In this document: positions 12,075 through 29,524 of the stretch, piece by piece | How the letters are laid out: each line of letters opens with the position of its first letter | How positions within the stretch are numbered: position 1 is the first letter of the stretch | DNA from: Lathyrus oleraceus | Lineage: Eukaryota > Streptophyta > Magnoliopsida > Fabales > Fabaceae | Assembly (NCBI RefSeq): GCF_024323335.1 | Contig: NC_066585.1 | Span: forward strand, 181,368,294-181,432,293 | Reading direction: 5' to 3' | DNA: 64,000 nt | Made by a program: the position numbers and the translations under genes | The notes under the pieces: generated by a model | The model's input: the letters and a program-made list of their open reading frames with translations, nothing else | Databases searched by the model: none | What the model was told of the DNA's origin: nothing

Positions 12075-12289
12075 AACTAATTTCTAAAATCTTCTTGGGC
12101 AAACATGGTTCAGTATGATATTATGAGGCAAGGAATAGGTGATGGAAGCTCTACAACATAAGTTATGGGAGTTGACTCAGAGGGATTCTAGCAAGTCAGA
12201 TCAAAGTCAAAGAAGAAATCTCAAAAAAGGAAAGCAACCATAAGCAATTACACAACAAGGTCTAGACCTGTAAGTGCTCAAAATTCTCC
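12075..12289 (+). pseudogene. LINE ORF1, 3' part
   Basis: This is the continuation of the LINE ORF1 after the Copia insertion. It has low-complexity, lysine/serine/glutamine-rich coding remnants (for example a SDQSQRRNLKKGKQP-like stretch and a SNYTTRSRP-like stretch) of the kind that end plant LINE ORF1. It leads directly to the ORF2 start at 12290. Confidence 0.6.
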
Positions 12290-13958
12290 ATGAATGGTGT
12301 ATTTTGGAATGTGAGAGGTATTGCCATCCCTCCTAAAAAATTGGCTCTAAAAAGATTAACTATTAGCTTTAAAACTTATTTTATCTTAATTTTTAAACCA
12401 TTGATGGAGAACAATCTCTTCCCTCAAAGTTGGCTAAATATATTAAACCTCAAGTTTTTTGCTATTAATGCTAGAACTGGCATTAGTCCTAACCTTTGGG
12501 TTTATGTGACACTAGCATTAACCCTAAGATAGTTCACATTTATATTCAATACATATCCTTTACTTTCAAGTTAAATGACAAGTCAATGGGTATCTCTACA
12601 GTTTATGCATGTACTTGTAACATTGCTAGAAAATCTTTATGGTCTAAATTATAAGATACTCTGAATGATTATAACCTTCCATGGTGTTTCATTGGGGATT
12701 TCAATGTTATTCTTGGTGCACATGAGTACATTGGGTCTAATAGTCCATTTAGGGGCCCAATGGAGGATTTTTCTAATTGGACTAATCATAATCATCTTCT
12801 GCATATTCCAACTTCCGGTGAAATATTCACCAGGTATAATGGTAGAAGTGGTGTCAACCATACCCAAAAAAGATTAGACAAAGCAGATTGTAATTAGGCT
12901 TGGCTTTATACATGTGTTCAGACATCTTGTTGCACTCTAATCAAATATGTATCAAATCATTATCTTATTCTAATGCATTTTAGTTGTCAAGATGTAAGCT
13001 TCAAGTCTTGGTTCAAGTTTCTCCAAATGTGGATTTCTCATCATGATTGTCAAAAAGGTTGTTCAATCCTCGTGGTAATCTCTAGTTGTGTACCATGTTT
13101 GTCCTCTCCAAGAAACTTCAGATCTTAAAAGGAAATCTCAGAGTTTAGAACAAGAGTAGCCTTGGTAATATGCATGATCAGCTTAACTAGGATGAACAAG
13201 ACCTTATTAGTATTCAGGGTAGGATTGACAATGAGGGCCACAATGATTCTCTAGAAGCTCAAGAGAAAGAAGCTCAATCCAATTTAGATTATGCTCTTAA
13301 TTTGGAAGATATGTTCAGGAAATAATAGGCTCGGATTTAATGGCATGCTGATGGTGACATGAACACAAGATTCTTCAATAGGCTCACAAAAATCAGAACA
13401 CAACAAAGCCCAACAATTCCATGAAATATGGAAACAACATAATCACTAACCAGGAGCAAATTTTGAATCATATAGTGAGACATTTTAAGGATTTATTTGA
13501 TAATTTTTCTGTTTTGCAAGATAACTCCCTGGTAGATAAGGTCATTCCTCAATTGGTAATTGAGCAAACTAACAATTTCTTGAGAATGCTACCAACGGAG
13601 GATGAAATTTATAATGTGTTGTACACTCTGAATTGAGATAGTTTTGCTGGGATGAACGGTTTTGTCCCTATTTTCTATCAAACTTATTGAAAAATTATTA
13701 AAGAAGATGTCATCAAAGGCTACAATGCAGTTTTTCACAGAAAGTTAGATCACTTTAAACTATAATTCAAACTTTATGGTCTTAATTCCAAAAGTCAATG
13801 AGGCATAGAGTATTTATCAGTACGTGCCCATTGCGCTTGCTAATTTCAAGTTCAAGATGATAAAAAAGTATTGGCAGATAGGTCGGCCCGAGTCCTTCTT
13901 CAAATTATTTCCAATGAGCAACATGGATTCAATCATGGGAGAAACATAAAGAATATAG
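12290..13958 (+). pseudogene. LINE ORF2, endonuclease and start of reverse transcriptase
   Basis: The ORF2 start is followed by FWNVRGI, the beginning of the apurinic-type endonuclease of plant L1 LINEs. Further blocks are LFPQSWLN, PWCFIGDFNVILGAHEY (about 12680-12730, the GDFN catalytic block) and a TQKRLDKA block (about 12865). RT-proximal sequence follows: a QEQILNHIVRHFKDLF block (13450-13500), a MLPTEDEIYNVL block (13590-13620) and SNEQHGFNHGRNIKN (about 13910-13955). There are many stops and frameshifts. The LINE breaks off in the RT at about 13958, where SIRE-like sequence begins, and resumes at 25910. Confidence 0.85.
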
Positions 13959-15851
13959 ATTATACAATAAAAGGTTACTTATTGTTGAAGAATTCGTGCA
14001 TGTTTCCTTTGATGAATCTTATTCGAAAATTGTCGGAAAAGGTATTATTGTTGATGGTGCAGGTGTTCCTTCGGAAAATATAATAAAAGATTAAGAAGAA
14101 GAGCATGTTGAACCCCGTCCGGAAAACGCTAAGGACGAGCCAGATCAATTTTCAGAAAAGAAAGAGGAGGATCATTCTATTAATAACAATGATATTCCTT
14201 TGGAATTGAAATCTTCTAAGGATCATCCCATCGATAATATTCTAGGAGATATCTCAAAGGGAGTTACCACACGGTCAAAGATAAGTAACTTTTATTATCA
14301 TTTTGCTTTCATCTCTCAAAATGAGCCTAAACACTCCAAAGACGCATTACTCGATGAACATTGGTTTCTAGCTATGCAAGAGAAACTTAATCAATTCAAA
14401 AGAAATGAGGTGTGGGATCTTGTTCCCCCTCTGCGAGACCATCAAGTAATCGACACTAAATGGGTGTTTAGGAACAAGTTAGACGGAAATGGAGTCATAA
14501 CTCACAACAAGGTTCGCCTTGTTGCTCAATAGTATAACCAAGAGGAAGGCATCGACTATGAGGAAACTTATGCTCTGGTTGCCCGACTCGAGGCTATACG
14601 CCTTTTGCTTGCCTATGCTTGTTCTCAAGATTTCAAATTATTTCAAATGGATGTTAAGAGAGCTTTCCTAAATGGTCACATTAATGAAGAGGTATATGTA
14701 TCTCAACCTCCAGGCTTTGAAAACCATGAGCATCCATACTATGTTTATAAGCTCAAGCGTGTTTTGTACGGTCTCAAACAAGCCCATAGGGCATGGTATG
14801 AGTGTCTTAGCAAATTTCTACTAGAGCATGGATTCTCAAGAGGGAAGGTTGATAATATCCTTTTTATTAGACGTCAAGAAAAACACTCCATTTTAGTTCA
14901 AGTCTATGTAGATGACTTATTTTTGGATCTACTAACATAAATTTGGTCAAAGAATTCTCTAAGTTGATGCAGGGAGAATTTGAAATGAGCATGATGGGGG
15001 AGCTAAATTACTTCCTCGGACTTCAAATCAAGCAACTTAAAGAAGGAACTTTTGTGAGCCAAATGAAGTATTGTAATGAGCTACTTAAGCGCTTCGATAT
15101 GGCAAACTCCAAAGTAATCGACACTCCAATGCCTACTGTTGTTAATATGGATCGGGATGAAAATAGTAAGGCCGTAGATATAAAAAGGTATAGAGGTATG
15201 ATCGGATCTATCCTCTATCTTACCGCATCTCGACCAAACATTATATTTAGTGTATGTATGCGTGCTAGGTATCAATCATGTCCCAAAGAATCACATTTAA
15301 AAGTCGGCAAGCGCATACTTAGATACCTCTGTGGTACTTCAAAGTATGGGCTTTGGTTCTCTAAGATAAGTGATTGCTCTTTGGTTGGTTACTCCGATTC
15401 CGACTTTTCCGGTTGCAAATCGTATAGGAAAAGCACCAGTGGCACTTGTCATTTTTATTCAAATTCCTTGGTAAGTTGGCACAGCAAAAAGCTATTTTCA
15501 GTTCCTTTGTCAACTTCCGAGGCGGAATACGTTGTTACGGGTAATTGTAGCGCTCAAATTTTGGGGCTCAAACAACAATTACTCGACTTCAATATTCAAG
15601 TTGAACGTATTCCCATTTTTTGTGACAACACAAGCACCATTAATTTAACCAAAAATCCTATACTACATTCGTGCACTAAACATATTGAAATTCGGCATCA
15701 CTTCCTTAGGGATCATGTTGAGAAAGGTGATGTTGTCTTTGAGCATGTTGATAGCAAAAATCAACTTTCCGATATTTTCATAAAACCACTTGCGACAAAG
15801 CCTTTCTTCCACATACATAGAGAACTTGGTGTTCTCGATATCTCGGATCGC

Positions 15852-15929
<78 letters not shown>

Positions 15930-16553
15930 TGCATGTCCATTCATTGATTTATAACTGCGAGCTATGTGAGGGCACCTGTCGTCTATCACCATTAGAGGTA
16001 ATGTCATTCATATCCATTTGACATATATTGATCAACTATGTATGTATATACTTGTTGTATGTAATTCTTGATGTTCATTTTCTGGTTTGAACTAAATGTG
16101 ATCCATTTCTATGCTTGAATTATGCTTTAACTTGCTTAGGTATCGTTTTTAACATGCATTTTCATTTTCCTATGTTTGTATGTTATTGTACTTACTTATT
16201 TGTCTTAAAGTTTATGTTGAACAATTATGACAATCTTATTTACTTATTTTCTTTTGCTTCGTGTAATATTTATGCTTATACTTCTTCCATTGAGTTCATG
16301 TTATGTGCATGGTTCTTTATGTCTATATGTTGCAAAGTCGTCGACTAAGTTCTTATGAATATCTTTATATCATGTTGACCGTTTCATTGTTCTTTTTGAT
16401 GTTGTCAAAGGGGGAGAAGCAATGGAAACACAATAGTTGATTTAGCAGATTTATAATAGCAGAATGTTTGAAGGCATGCATAAAATCAGTGGGAGGATGT
16501 CTACCAAAGTACGCGATTGTGCCACGGTTTGCCATCATCAAAAAGGGGGAGTA
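13959..16553 (+). pseudogene. 5'-truncated SIRE-like Copia internal region (upstream copy)
   Basis: The sequence aligns with the later half of the full element downstream (corresponding to 21455-24072), beginning in the integrase C-terminal tail. The RT blocks QMDVKRAFLNGH (14650) and YVDDLF (14905) and the RNase H block GYSDSDFSGC (15385) are visible. Lesions are a stop at 14530 and a frameshift near 14925. The frame ends in a (TA)n run, followed by a 3' region and the purine tract aaaaaggggga directly before the LTR at 16554. It has no 5' LTR, gag or protease, and it shares the LTR 16554-18408 with the next element, so it is half of a tandem arrangement. Confidence 0.88.
15855..15927. repeat. 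(TA)n microsatellite in the upstream SIRE copy
   Basis: An uninterrupted TA run of 73 bp that begins at the same element position as the run at 23351-23445, directly after atctcggatcgcgtt. In frame it encodes alternating tyrosine and isoleucine. Confidence 0.95.
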
Positions 16554-18408
16554 TGTGGGGATAAAGATCCATTATTCTTATTTTAATGATGTCAAACCTT
16601 TTTAGTTTCTCATAATGTGTGCCTTGGACGGTGTCATCATATCATAGAATGAATTCATCCTCCAACATGCTCAAAGTATAAGTGAAATGAGTCCATGCAT
16701 ATATGAGTATTTCATAGATGCGAATAATGCACTTGATCATCATTGGTATCTTAGGTTCATAAGAAAATGATTTGAATTGACCAAAATATAAAAATATAAA
16801 AAATCTGAAAAAAAAACTTACTTTTGATAGTTTAAGAATTTTGAGTTGACTCATGACTTGGAGCGTAACTGTCGGGTCCGAACAGGTCAAGTCAATGAGT
16901 CGACTCATGACTTGGAGCAGTAGAACTGTGAGTTGACTCATGACTTGGAGCATAGCTCTCGGGTGTGAACAGGTCGAGTCATGAGTCGACTCAATTCTGG
17001 AAAAACCTGTTTGAGTTGACTCATCCCCTGTTTGAGTCGACTCATTGGCTATTTTATTTGAACATTGTTGCCATGGGTCTGAACTGGTCGAGTCATGAGT
17101 CGACTAAACTCTGGAAAAATCCTGTTTGAGTCGACTCAACTGTGTGAACAGGTCGACTGGACGCTGTTGGCACTCAATTTTCTGCTGTGCATTTTTGCAA
17201 AATTATTTTGGTATGTCTGTTACTTTGTCTATGCATCATATAAATATTCTAGAGTCTCTTCTTCAACATCCAACAAGAAAAGTGAAAGATATACACCAAA
17301 GTGCTCTTCATCTTCATTCTTCATTGCATTTCTCAATAATCACACATAACAATCTTTGTTGAGCATTGTGCATTGTTGTGGTGATAACGTCCAAATAGGA
17401 TTGTGTAATCTTAGTTTGGGTTAAGGCTTTGTGTGGTTTTTTCTTGAATAAAACCATTTGGGTTTTATCCTCCAAGAATTGAGGGTTTTTGTACTAACAT
17501 TTGCTTCACAGATTCAACCGAGTAAAAAGTTTAAAGAACGGTGGGTTCAGTCAAACAAGTAACGGTAAACCAAAGGATTGTGAAGAAAGCTTAGGGTTCA
17601 AGCGACTTGCGTTCAAAATCAGTCGAGCTGAAGTTTTGGAGAACGCGGGGTTCTTGAAATAAGGTAGTTGCAACTGGAGGTTTGTTCGAAGCGCTTGAAA
17701 GACTTGGTTCAACTCGAATCAAGGGGAGAGAACCAAATAGGATCTACAACAACACTATGGGTTAATTGGTGGTGATCATTTGTTATCTTCTACTGACTTT
17801 GCGACGTGTTAATAAAAACATCTCAATTCTAAATTTAGAATTGAGGGCAGACGTACGCTAAGCGAGGATGATAGGGGAACTACCTCAACAAATCCGATCT
17901 TGTTCTCTCTATCTCTTAACTCTTTAAATTCTGCATTAATTACGGTTTGTATGAAATTAATAGTAAAATCAATATCGCTTGATTGTTATGCATAGTAATT
18001 GTTCGATAAATTGGTGCAATCACTTTGATTGCAGTTGAGTAAAATTTTGCACATTCAATTTGAGTGAAATTGAAACTTGGTGTGGAGTGCGCACCAAGTG
18101 TTCGATAAAATTAATCTCACACAAATTTAGTAATATTTTACTTGATCTCTTATTTCATTTAAGCATTATTAGAGGTAACGATATCAAGAATTATAGTGGT
18201 TAATCGATTGATTTAGATACTGGTTGATTATATCTATCTCAGTTATTCCATTCGGTTTCACGCATATATGATCTTTCCATTAACGGATCGTTTAGACGAT
18301 TATAATCTAGGGTGTTTCCGCAACCGTTGATTTTTTTTAAAAAAAAACACTAAATTTCAAAAATTGGTCTATTTAATCCCCCTTCTAGATTGGTATTATC
18401 ATCTAACA
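16554..18408 (+). repeat. SIRE-like LTR 1 (1855 bp)
   Basis: Starts TGTGGGGATAAAGATCC and ends TCATCTAACA, with a primer binding site following. It is shared by the truncated copy on the left (as its 3' LTR) and the full copy on the right (as its 5' LTR). Open stretches inside (16642-16953 minus, 17095-17349 plus) are not genes; they differ between the two LTR copies. Confidence 0.92.
16841..17145. promoter_or_regulatory. Array of TGAGTCGACTCA-type palindromes in LTR 1
   Basis: At least eight near-copies of a 12-bp palindrome based on TGAGTCGACTCA (some TGAGTTGACTCA) occur within 300 bp, interspersed with repeats of catgacttggagc and aacaggtcgag. Each half is TGAGTCG/CGACTCA and resembles a bZIP (GCN4-like) half-site. 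The position in the 5' third of the LTR fits U3, so a role in transcription is plausible but is inference. Confidence 0.6.
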
Positions 18409-18410
18409 AG

Positions 18411-18425
18411 TGGTATCACGAGAGC
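18411..18425 (+). other. Primer binding site of the SIRE-like element
   Basis: TGGTATCACGAGAGC lies two bases after LTR 1, a variant of the initiator Met-tRNA-complementary site. Confidence 0.75.
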
Positions 18426-18462
18426 TGGTTCATCTAGTGTTTCGCATATAACTTTTTAGAAA

Positions 18463-20217
18463 ATGAGTAACGATCCTAAAGGGGCGTACAATAGGGCGCC
18501 TATTTTTACCGGTGAAAACTATAGTTATTGGAAAGATTGTATGTGTATCCATATCAACTCTATTGATAGGAAAGTATGGAAAGTCATCCAAGATGGTCCT
18601 ATGGAAATAACCATGACCAATGTGGATGGTTTTGTTATACCTAAACCTGAAGCACAATGGAATGAAGAAGATGAGAAAAAGCCATCTATGATTGGAAATC
18701 CAGAAGCATACTCATCATCCCCTTAGGTGTTGATGAGTATTATAGGGTTTCCCATTGTACTAGTGCTAAAGCTATGTGGGACTCATTGCAAACTACCCAT
18801 GAGGGAACCAATGATGTCAAACTAGCTAGAATCAACACCTTAACTCAAGAATTTGACCTTTTTCATATGAAGGATGGTGAACCATTGCTGATATGCAAAA
18901 GCGATTTTTCCATCTAATCAATCAGTTAAATGCTCTTGGTAGAACTACCCCTAATGATGTTGCTACTAATAAAATCTTAAGATGTCTTAACAGGGATTGG
19001 CTACCAAAGGTTACCGCGATTAAGGAAGCCAATGATCTAAGAACATTGGACATGACAACATTGTTTGGCAAGCTTCAAGAGCATGAGCAAGAGCTCATGA
19101 ACCTTGAGAAACATGAGAAGAGTCAAAAGAAGGAAAAGAAGGAGAAAGCTAAGGATACCGAAAGGAAGTTTATCACTTTAAATACTTCAAGACATAAGTC
19201 ATCCACCAATGATGCGCGTGAGAGTGAATCAAGTGATGACGATAAAGATTCGAATGAAGACATGGGGTTGTTTATAAGAAGGTATAAATGATACCTTAGA
19301 AATAATGAAATTCAACATTCGGATAAAAATCTTGTCAACTATAGAAGACAATCAAAAATCCCGAATCGAGGGGAAGGTAAGACAACTAAGTCAAAAGGAT
19401 CATGCCATAATTGTGGAAAGACCAGTCACTATAAGTCGGACTATCCCTTATTGAAGAAAGACAAAGGAAGAGACAAAAATTATAACAAATCTAGCAGAGC
19501 TAGAAGAGCATACATTGCATGGGAGAGCGATAGTGAGTCCTCAAGCGGTGATAACTCAAGTGATGAAGAAGAAAATGTCAATATTTGTCTTACGACTCAT
19601 CAAAAGTAGAAAAAGAATATAAGTCATTCTAAGTACGATCATGTTGATAAAATGTCTTATTTTGATTTGCAAAATGCCTTTAGTACTCTACACAATGAGG
19701 CCAAGGAAGCTTTTAAATGCTTTGCCTCAAATAAGAAAATTTTCTGTTATTTAGAAAAGAAGATTTCTGATTCCGAAAAGGAATTAAAAACTCTTAAGAA
19801 ATCTATGATAGAGGTTACTAAAGGCAAAACTGAAGTTGATAAGGGATTTTAGTTTAGATGGTCTGGATGTGAAACTTGTCACATTTGGCAAAGAGAGGTT
19901 AGAACTCTTCAAGCTAAATTAGACAAGGCTTTACAACCTAAAGTCACCTTTGCTATTGATCAATCACATTTTAGAAGTAACATGAATAATCCTTATAAAA
20001 AATACACTTATGTGGTAAAGGATCAAGTTAGCAAAAGCAACTCTCATCCGAACTTAAATTGTCTATATTGTTGCAAAAGGGGACATACTATTGCTAAATG
20101 TCGATTTAGGAGATTCTTGGTTTCTAAAGGCATTTTTCAATGGTTGCCCAAATGCAACCAAAATTTCACTCACACACTAGGACCCAATGAAAATTGGGTA
20201 CCTCATTTCCTTGTTTA
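18463..20217 (+). pseudogene. SIRE-like gag with zinc knuckles
   Basis: The gag start is followed by RAPIFTGENYSYWK and CIHINSIDRKVWKVIQ (about 18500-18590), the DUF4219/UBN2-type start of Copia gag. A frameshift near 18700 follows, then a block with TIADMQKRFFHLINQL (18885) and a CHNCGKTSHYKSDY zinc knuckle (about 19408-19445). A second CCHC-like unit, CLYCCKRGHTIAKC, lies near 20060. Between them is a lysine/glutamate-rich region with coiled-coil character (19650-19850). Several stops and frame changes (18724, 19289, 19606, 19850) break it. The product would be the capsid/nucleocapsid protein. Confidence 0.88.
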
Positions 20218-20226
20218 AATTTGTAG

Positions 20227-23539
<3,313 letters not shown>

Positions 23540-24072
23540 CCTATATTGATCGACTATGTATATATATACTTGTTCTATGTAATTCTTGATGTTTATTTTC
23601 TGGTTTGAACTAAATGTGATCCATTTCTATGCTTGAATTATGATTGAACTTGCTTAGGTATCACTTTTAACATGCATTTTCATTTCCCTATGTTTGCATG
23701 TTATTGTACTTACTTATTTGTCTTAAAGTTTATGTTGAACAATTATGGCAATCTTATTTACTTATTTTCTTTTGCTCCGTGTAATATTTATGCATATACT
23801 TCTTCCATTAACTTCATGTTATGTGCATGGTTGTTGATGTCTATATGTTGCAAAGTCGTTGACTAAGTGCTTATGAATATCTTTATATCATGTTGATCGT
23901 TTCATTATTTCTTTTTGATGTTGTCAAAGGGGGAGAAGCAATGGAAACACAATAGTTGATTTAATAGATTTATAATAGCAGAATGTTTGAAGGTATGCAT
24001 AAAATCAGGGAGATGATGTCTATCAAAGTACGCGATTGTGCCACAGTTTTCCATTATAAAAAAGGGGGAGAA

Positions 24073-25909
24073 TGTGAGGGCAAAGATCCCTTGTCCTTAT
24101 TTTAATGATGTCAAACCTTTTTAGTTTCTCATAATGTATGCTTTGGACGGTGTCATCATATCATAGAATGCATTCATCCTCCAACATGCTCAAAGTATAA
24201 GTGAAATGAGTCCATGCATATATGAGCATTTCATAGGTGTGAATAATGCACTTGATCATCATTGGTACCTTAGGTTCATAAGAAAATGGTTTGAATTGAC
24301 CAAAATATCAAGAAAACTCATTTTTGACAGTTTAAGAATTTTGAGTTGACTCACGACTTGGAGCGTAACTCTCGGGTCCGAACAGGTCGAGTCAATGAGT
24401 CGACTCATGACTTGGAGCAGTAGAACTGTGAGTCGACTCATGACTTGGAGCATAGCTCTCAGGTCTGAACAGGTCGAGTCATGAGTCGACTCAACTCTGG
24501 AAAAACCTGTTTGAGTTGACCCATCCCCTGTTTGAGTCGATTCATTGGCTATTTCATTTGAACGTTGTTGCCACGGGCCTGAACAGATCGAGTCATGAGT
24601 CGACTCAACTCTGGAAAAACCATGTTTGACTCGACTCAACTGTGTGAACAGGTCGACTGGTCGCTGTTGGCACTCAATTTTCTGTTGTGCATTTTTGCAA
24701 AATTATTCTGTTATGTTTGTTACTTTGTTCATGCATCATATAAATATTCTAGAGTCTCTTCTTTAACATCCAACAAGAAAAGTGAAAGATATACACCAAA
24801 GTGCTCTTCATCTTCATTCTTCATTGCATTTCTCAATAATCACACATGACAATCTTTGTTGAGCATTGTGCATTGTTGTGGTGATAACGTCCAAATATGA
24901 TTGTGTAATCTTAGTTTGGGTTGAGGCTTTGTGTGGGTTTTTCTTGAATAAAACCATGGGGGTTTTGTCCTCTAAGAATTGGGGTTTTTTGCACTAACAT
25001 TTGCTTCACAGATTCAGCCGAGTAAAAAGTTTGAAGAACGGTGGGTTCGGTCACACAAGTAATGGTAACCGGAAGATTGTGAAGAAAGCTTAGGGTTCAA
25101 GCGACTTGCATTTGAAATCAGCCGAGCTGAAGTTTTGGAGAACGTGGCGTTCTTGCAATAAGGTAGTTGTAACCGGAGGTTTGTTCGAAGCATTGAAGGA
25201 CTTGGTTCAACTCGAATCAAGGGGAGAGAACTGAATAGGATATGCAATAACACTAGGGGTTGATTGGTGGTGATCATTTGTTCTCTTGTATTGACTTTGC
25301 AACGTGTTAATAAAAACATCTCAATTCTAGATTTAGAATTGAGGGCAGACGTACCCTAAGCGAGGATGATAGGGGAACTGCCTCAACAAATTCGGTCTTG
25401 TTCTCTCTATCTCTTAACTCTTTAAATTCTGCATTAATTACAGTTTGTGTGAAATTAATAGTAAAATCAATATCGCTTGGTTGTTGTGCATAGTAACTAT
25501 TCGATAAATTGGTGTAATAACTTTGATTGCAGCTGAATAAAATTCTGCATATTCAATTTGAGTGAAATTGAAACTTGGTGTGGAGTGCACACCAAGTGTT
25601 CGATAAAATTAATCTCACACAAATTTAGTAATATTTTACTTGATCTCTTATTGCGTTTAAGAATTATTAGAGGTAACGATATCAAGGATTATAATGGTTA
25701 ATCAATTGATTTAGATAGTGGTTGTTTATCTCTATCTCAGTTATTCCATTCGGTTTCCCGCATATCCGATCTTTCCATTAACGCATCGTTTAGACGATTA
25801 TAATCTAGGGTGCTTCCACAACCGTTGAAAACATTTTTAAAATGCGCTAAATTTCAAAAACTAATCTATTCACCCCCCCCCCCCTCTAGATCGGTACTAT
25901 CGTCTAATA
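24073..25909 (+). repeat. SIRE-like LTR 2 (1837 bp)
   Basis: Starts TGTGAGGGCAAAGATCCC and ends CGTCTAATA, where the expected CA has become TA. It matches LTR 1 along its length. The palindrome array is conserved at 24340-24645. A poly-C run (about 25872-25884) is specific to this copy. Confidence 0.92.
24340..24645. promoter_or_regulatory. Array of TGAGTCGACTCA-type palindromes in LTR 2
   Basis: The same series of palindromes as in LTR 1, at the same relative position, with a few half-sites changed (for example TGAGTTGACCCA). Retention in both LTRs shows it is part of the element and not a local expansion. Confidence 0.6.
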
Positions 25910-25945
25910 GACTCTTGGTGGCAATGTTATGTTGAAGGTGGATAT
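25910..25945 (+). pseudogene. LINE ORF2 fragment between two insertions
   Basis: These 36 bases read TLGGNVMLKVDI in frame, the reverse transcriptase block that precedes AKAFDTL in plant LINEs. The block is cut at its end by the solo LTR and continues at 27301 with DIAKVFDTLG. This proves that SIRE and the solo LTR both sit in one LINE. Confidence 0.85.
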
Positions 25946-27300
25946 TGTAGGAGAATTGCCATCCAAGGCGCAGCGGAATTTAAAAATTTCTCCATTTAGT
26001 GATCCTTATGAATGGGCATGATCAGTGATAGAATCGTTACCTCTTGTGGTGATTCAAACCTTTGGTGCAGATCTCTGATAATGATCAAAACCTTTGATAC
26101 AGATCCACGGGGCGATCACGAACGTTGAACGATAACAACGTCTCTACTCAGTCCACACGAACGGATTCCTTCAATCGCAGTGCTAGCTGTTATGAATGAA
26201 GGCTTTGAGTGAGAGAGAGATACGAAATTCCAACTCTTCAGTTGTGTTTTCTGTCTCAGTGAGTTACAATGCTTCTACCCAAGGGGTTCTATTTATAGAA
26301 CCACTTGAGTGGGCTTTAAGCCAAAAAGCCCACTTAAGTGCATTTTGGCCCATATCTCATAAAATGCCAAAATCACTTAAGTATTTGGTACCTTACCATA
26401 TTTCGTATTCTACTTAAGTACACCGTACCTTACGATGTTCCTTAATTATTCTATCTCTCATCAATCCGTCCTTTGTGTGTGACCCTATAGGTTTTCGCGG
26501 CGTTGGCAATTATATTAAATCACGCATTTAACATAATAAATAGTGAGCGGTATCTAGTAACACATCACTGCTACCCAAGTCACGAAAATGTCATGTGATC
26601 TGACAAAACCTCCTGTGATAATAATTATGTGTATAATTACCCCTTTGCCCTTATGTCTATATTGAACACAAGGTATAGACCGTGTCACCCTTGTCCAGTT
26701 CAATATTGGGCCCATAGACATTTATCCTGTTACGCAGGATTGGCAAATTCCATCTAGGACACTCATGTCCCTCAGCATGCTTCGTGGAGTACCCATCATC
26801 TGTCTTTATGGTTATCTAGTTACGGACAACGTTGGATCAGCAATAAAGCACTCGACTCTACATCTAGGATCCATAGTGGTTTCAGGTCGAAGAGTGGTAT
26901 ACACTATTATCACCATGGGAATAACTTATGACACTTTGCATAGCTTTCTATATAGTATTCTCATAGCGGGTCAATCCGGTATAAATATTACTCCTAATAT
27001 TCATACCTATGTTTAAGACTTGATAACTCTTTATCCATGATCCATGAGATGTGATCATCAGTCTACAAACATAATAGTCTTAATGCTTTAATGTTATCCC
27101 ACTTCACACTAAAGCTCGACTACGGATACTTTAAGAATAGTGTCCTTATGTTTAATGTGTTCTCATGATTAAGTCACACTTAATACATTAAACGGACTAT
27201 CTATTCCAGGGACTTTATTAATCAACCATAATAAAGAAAATGCCTTTAAATAATTCGATACAAGTACCAAAAGTATTGGCCTCTAGGGCTTACACCAACA
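25946..27300 (-). repeat. Solo LTR (1355 bp), inverted, with target duplication
   Basis: On the minus strand it starts TGTTGGTGTAAGCCCTAGAG and ends GCAATTCTCCTACA, with canonical TG...CA ends. The 5-bp target duplication GATAT is on both sides (25941-25945 and 27301-27305). No internal retrotransposon sequence remains, so recombination between two LTRs is the simplest explanation. Open stretches inside it (26196-26417, 26765-27016) are not genes. Confidence 0.9.
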
Positions 27301-28934
<1,634 letters not shown>

Positions 28935-29140
28935 TAATAATCAAATATCATATTATTATCATATTATTGTATTTTTGCATATGTCAAGATTTGAATCCAA
29001 GATTGTTATAGAGAGTAACAATATATTCTGATCTTTTAAAAAATTTAGATGGATTTTGAGAAATAACATGAAAAACTAAATGATGTGGCACAGAAGAAAT
29101 TGAAATGTCAGCACGATAATTTGATGGACTGTATTTAATA

Positions 29141-29171
29141 CTAGTAAAGGACCCGTGCGTTCGCACGGGTC
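29141..29171 (-). mobile_element. Helitron 3' terminus (hairpin plus CTAG)
   Basis: Read on the minus strand, a near-perfect hairpin (10-bp arms GACCCGTGCG/CGCACGGGTC around two bases, 29150-29171) is followed after five bases by CTAG (29144-29141) and then T. This is the known 3' end structure of Helitrons (hairpin then CTRR, insertion between A and T). The RPA-like gene upstream on the same strand supports it. I could not define the 5' TC end. Confidence 0.75.
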
Positions 29172-29524
29172 ACGCAAGTGCAATAATTTATTTTAAAAAA
29201 ATTAAAATATAATATATTTTTTTGTACGATTAATATAAAAATTGTATATTATATAATTGTATAATTGTATAATTAATATAAAAATTGTTGAACGTATACC
29301 TTGGCCATCTTTTACCATTGCATGAGTGAGCAGAATTACAATAGCTCCACTGTTTTTAGGATCATTGTAGTAAGCAAAAAATGTTGATCCATAGATTTTC
29401 CATAAATTGCAATTTATGCAATTACCCCTATTTTGCAATATAAATAAACAATATTATATGATGGGATTCAGTGATGCAAAATATATAAATTTATCAAACA
29501 CATAAGTTATGAAAACAATGCGCA

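Noticed and set aside
26196..27016. Open frames of 73 and 83 codons
   Set aside because: They lie within the inverted solo LTR, and no domain is visible.
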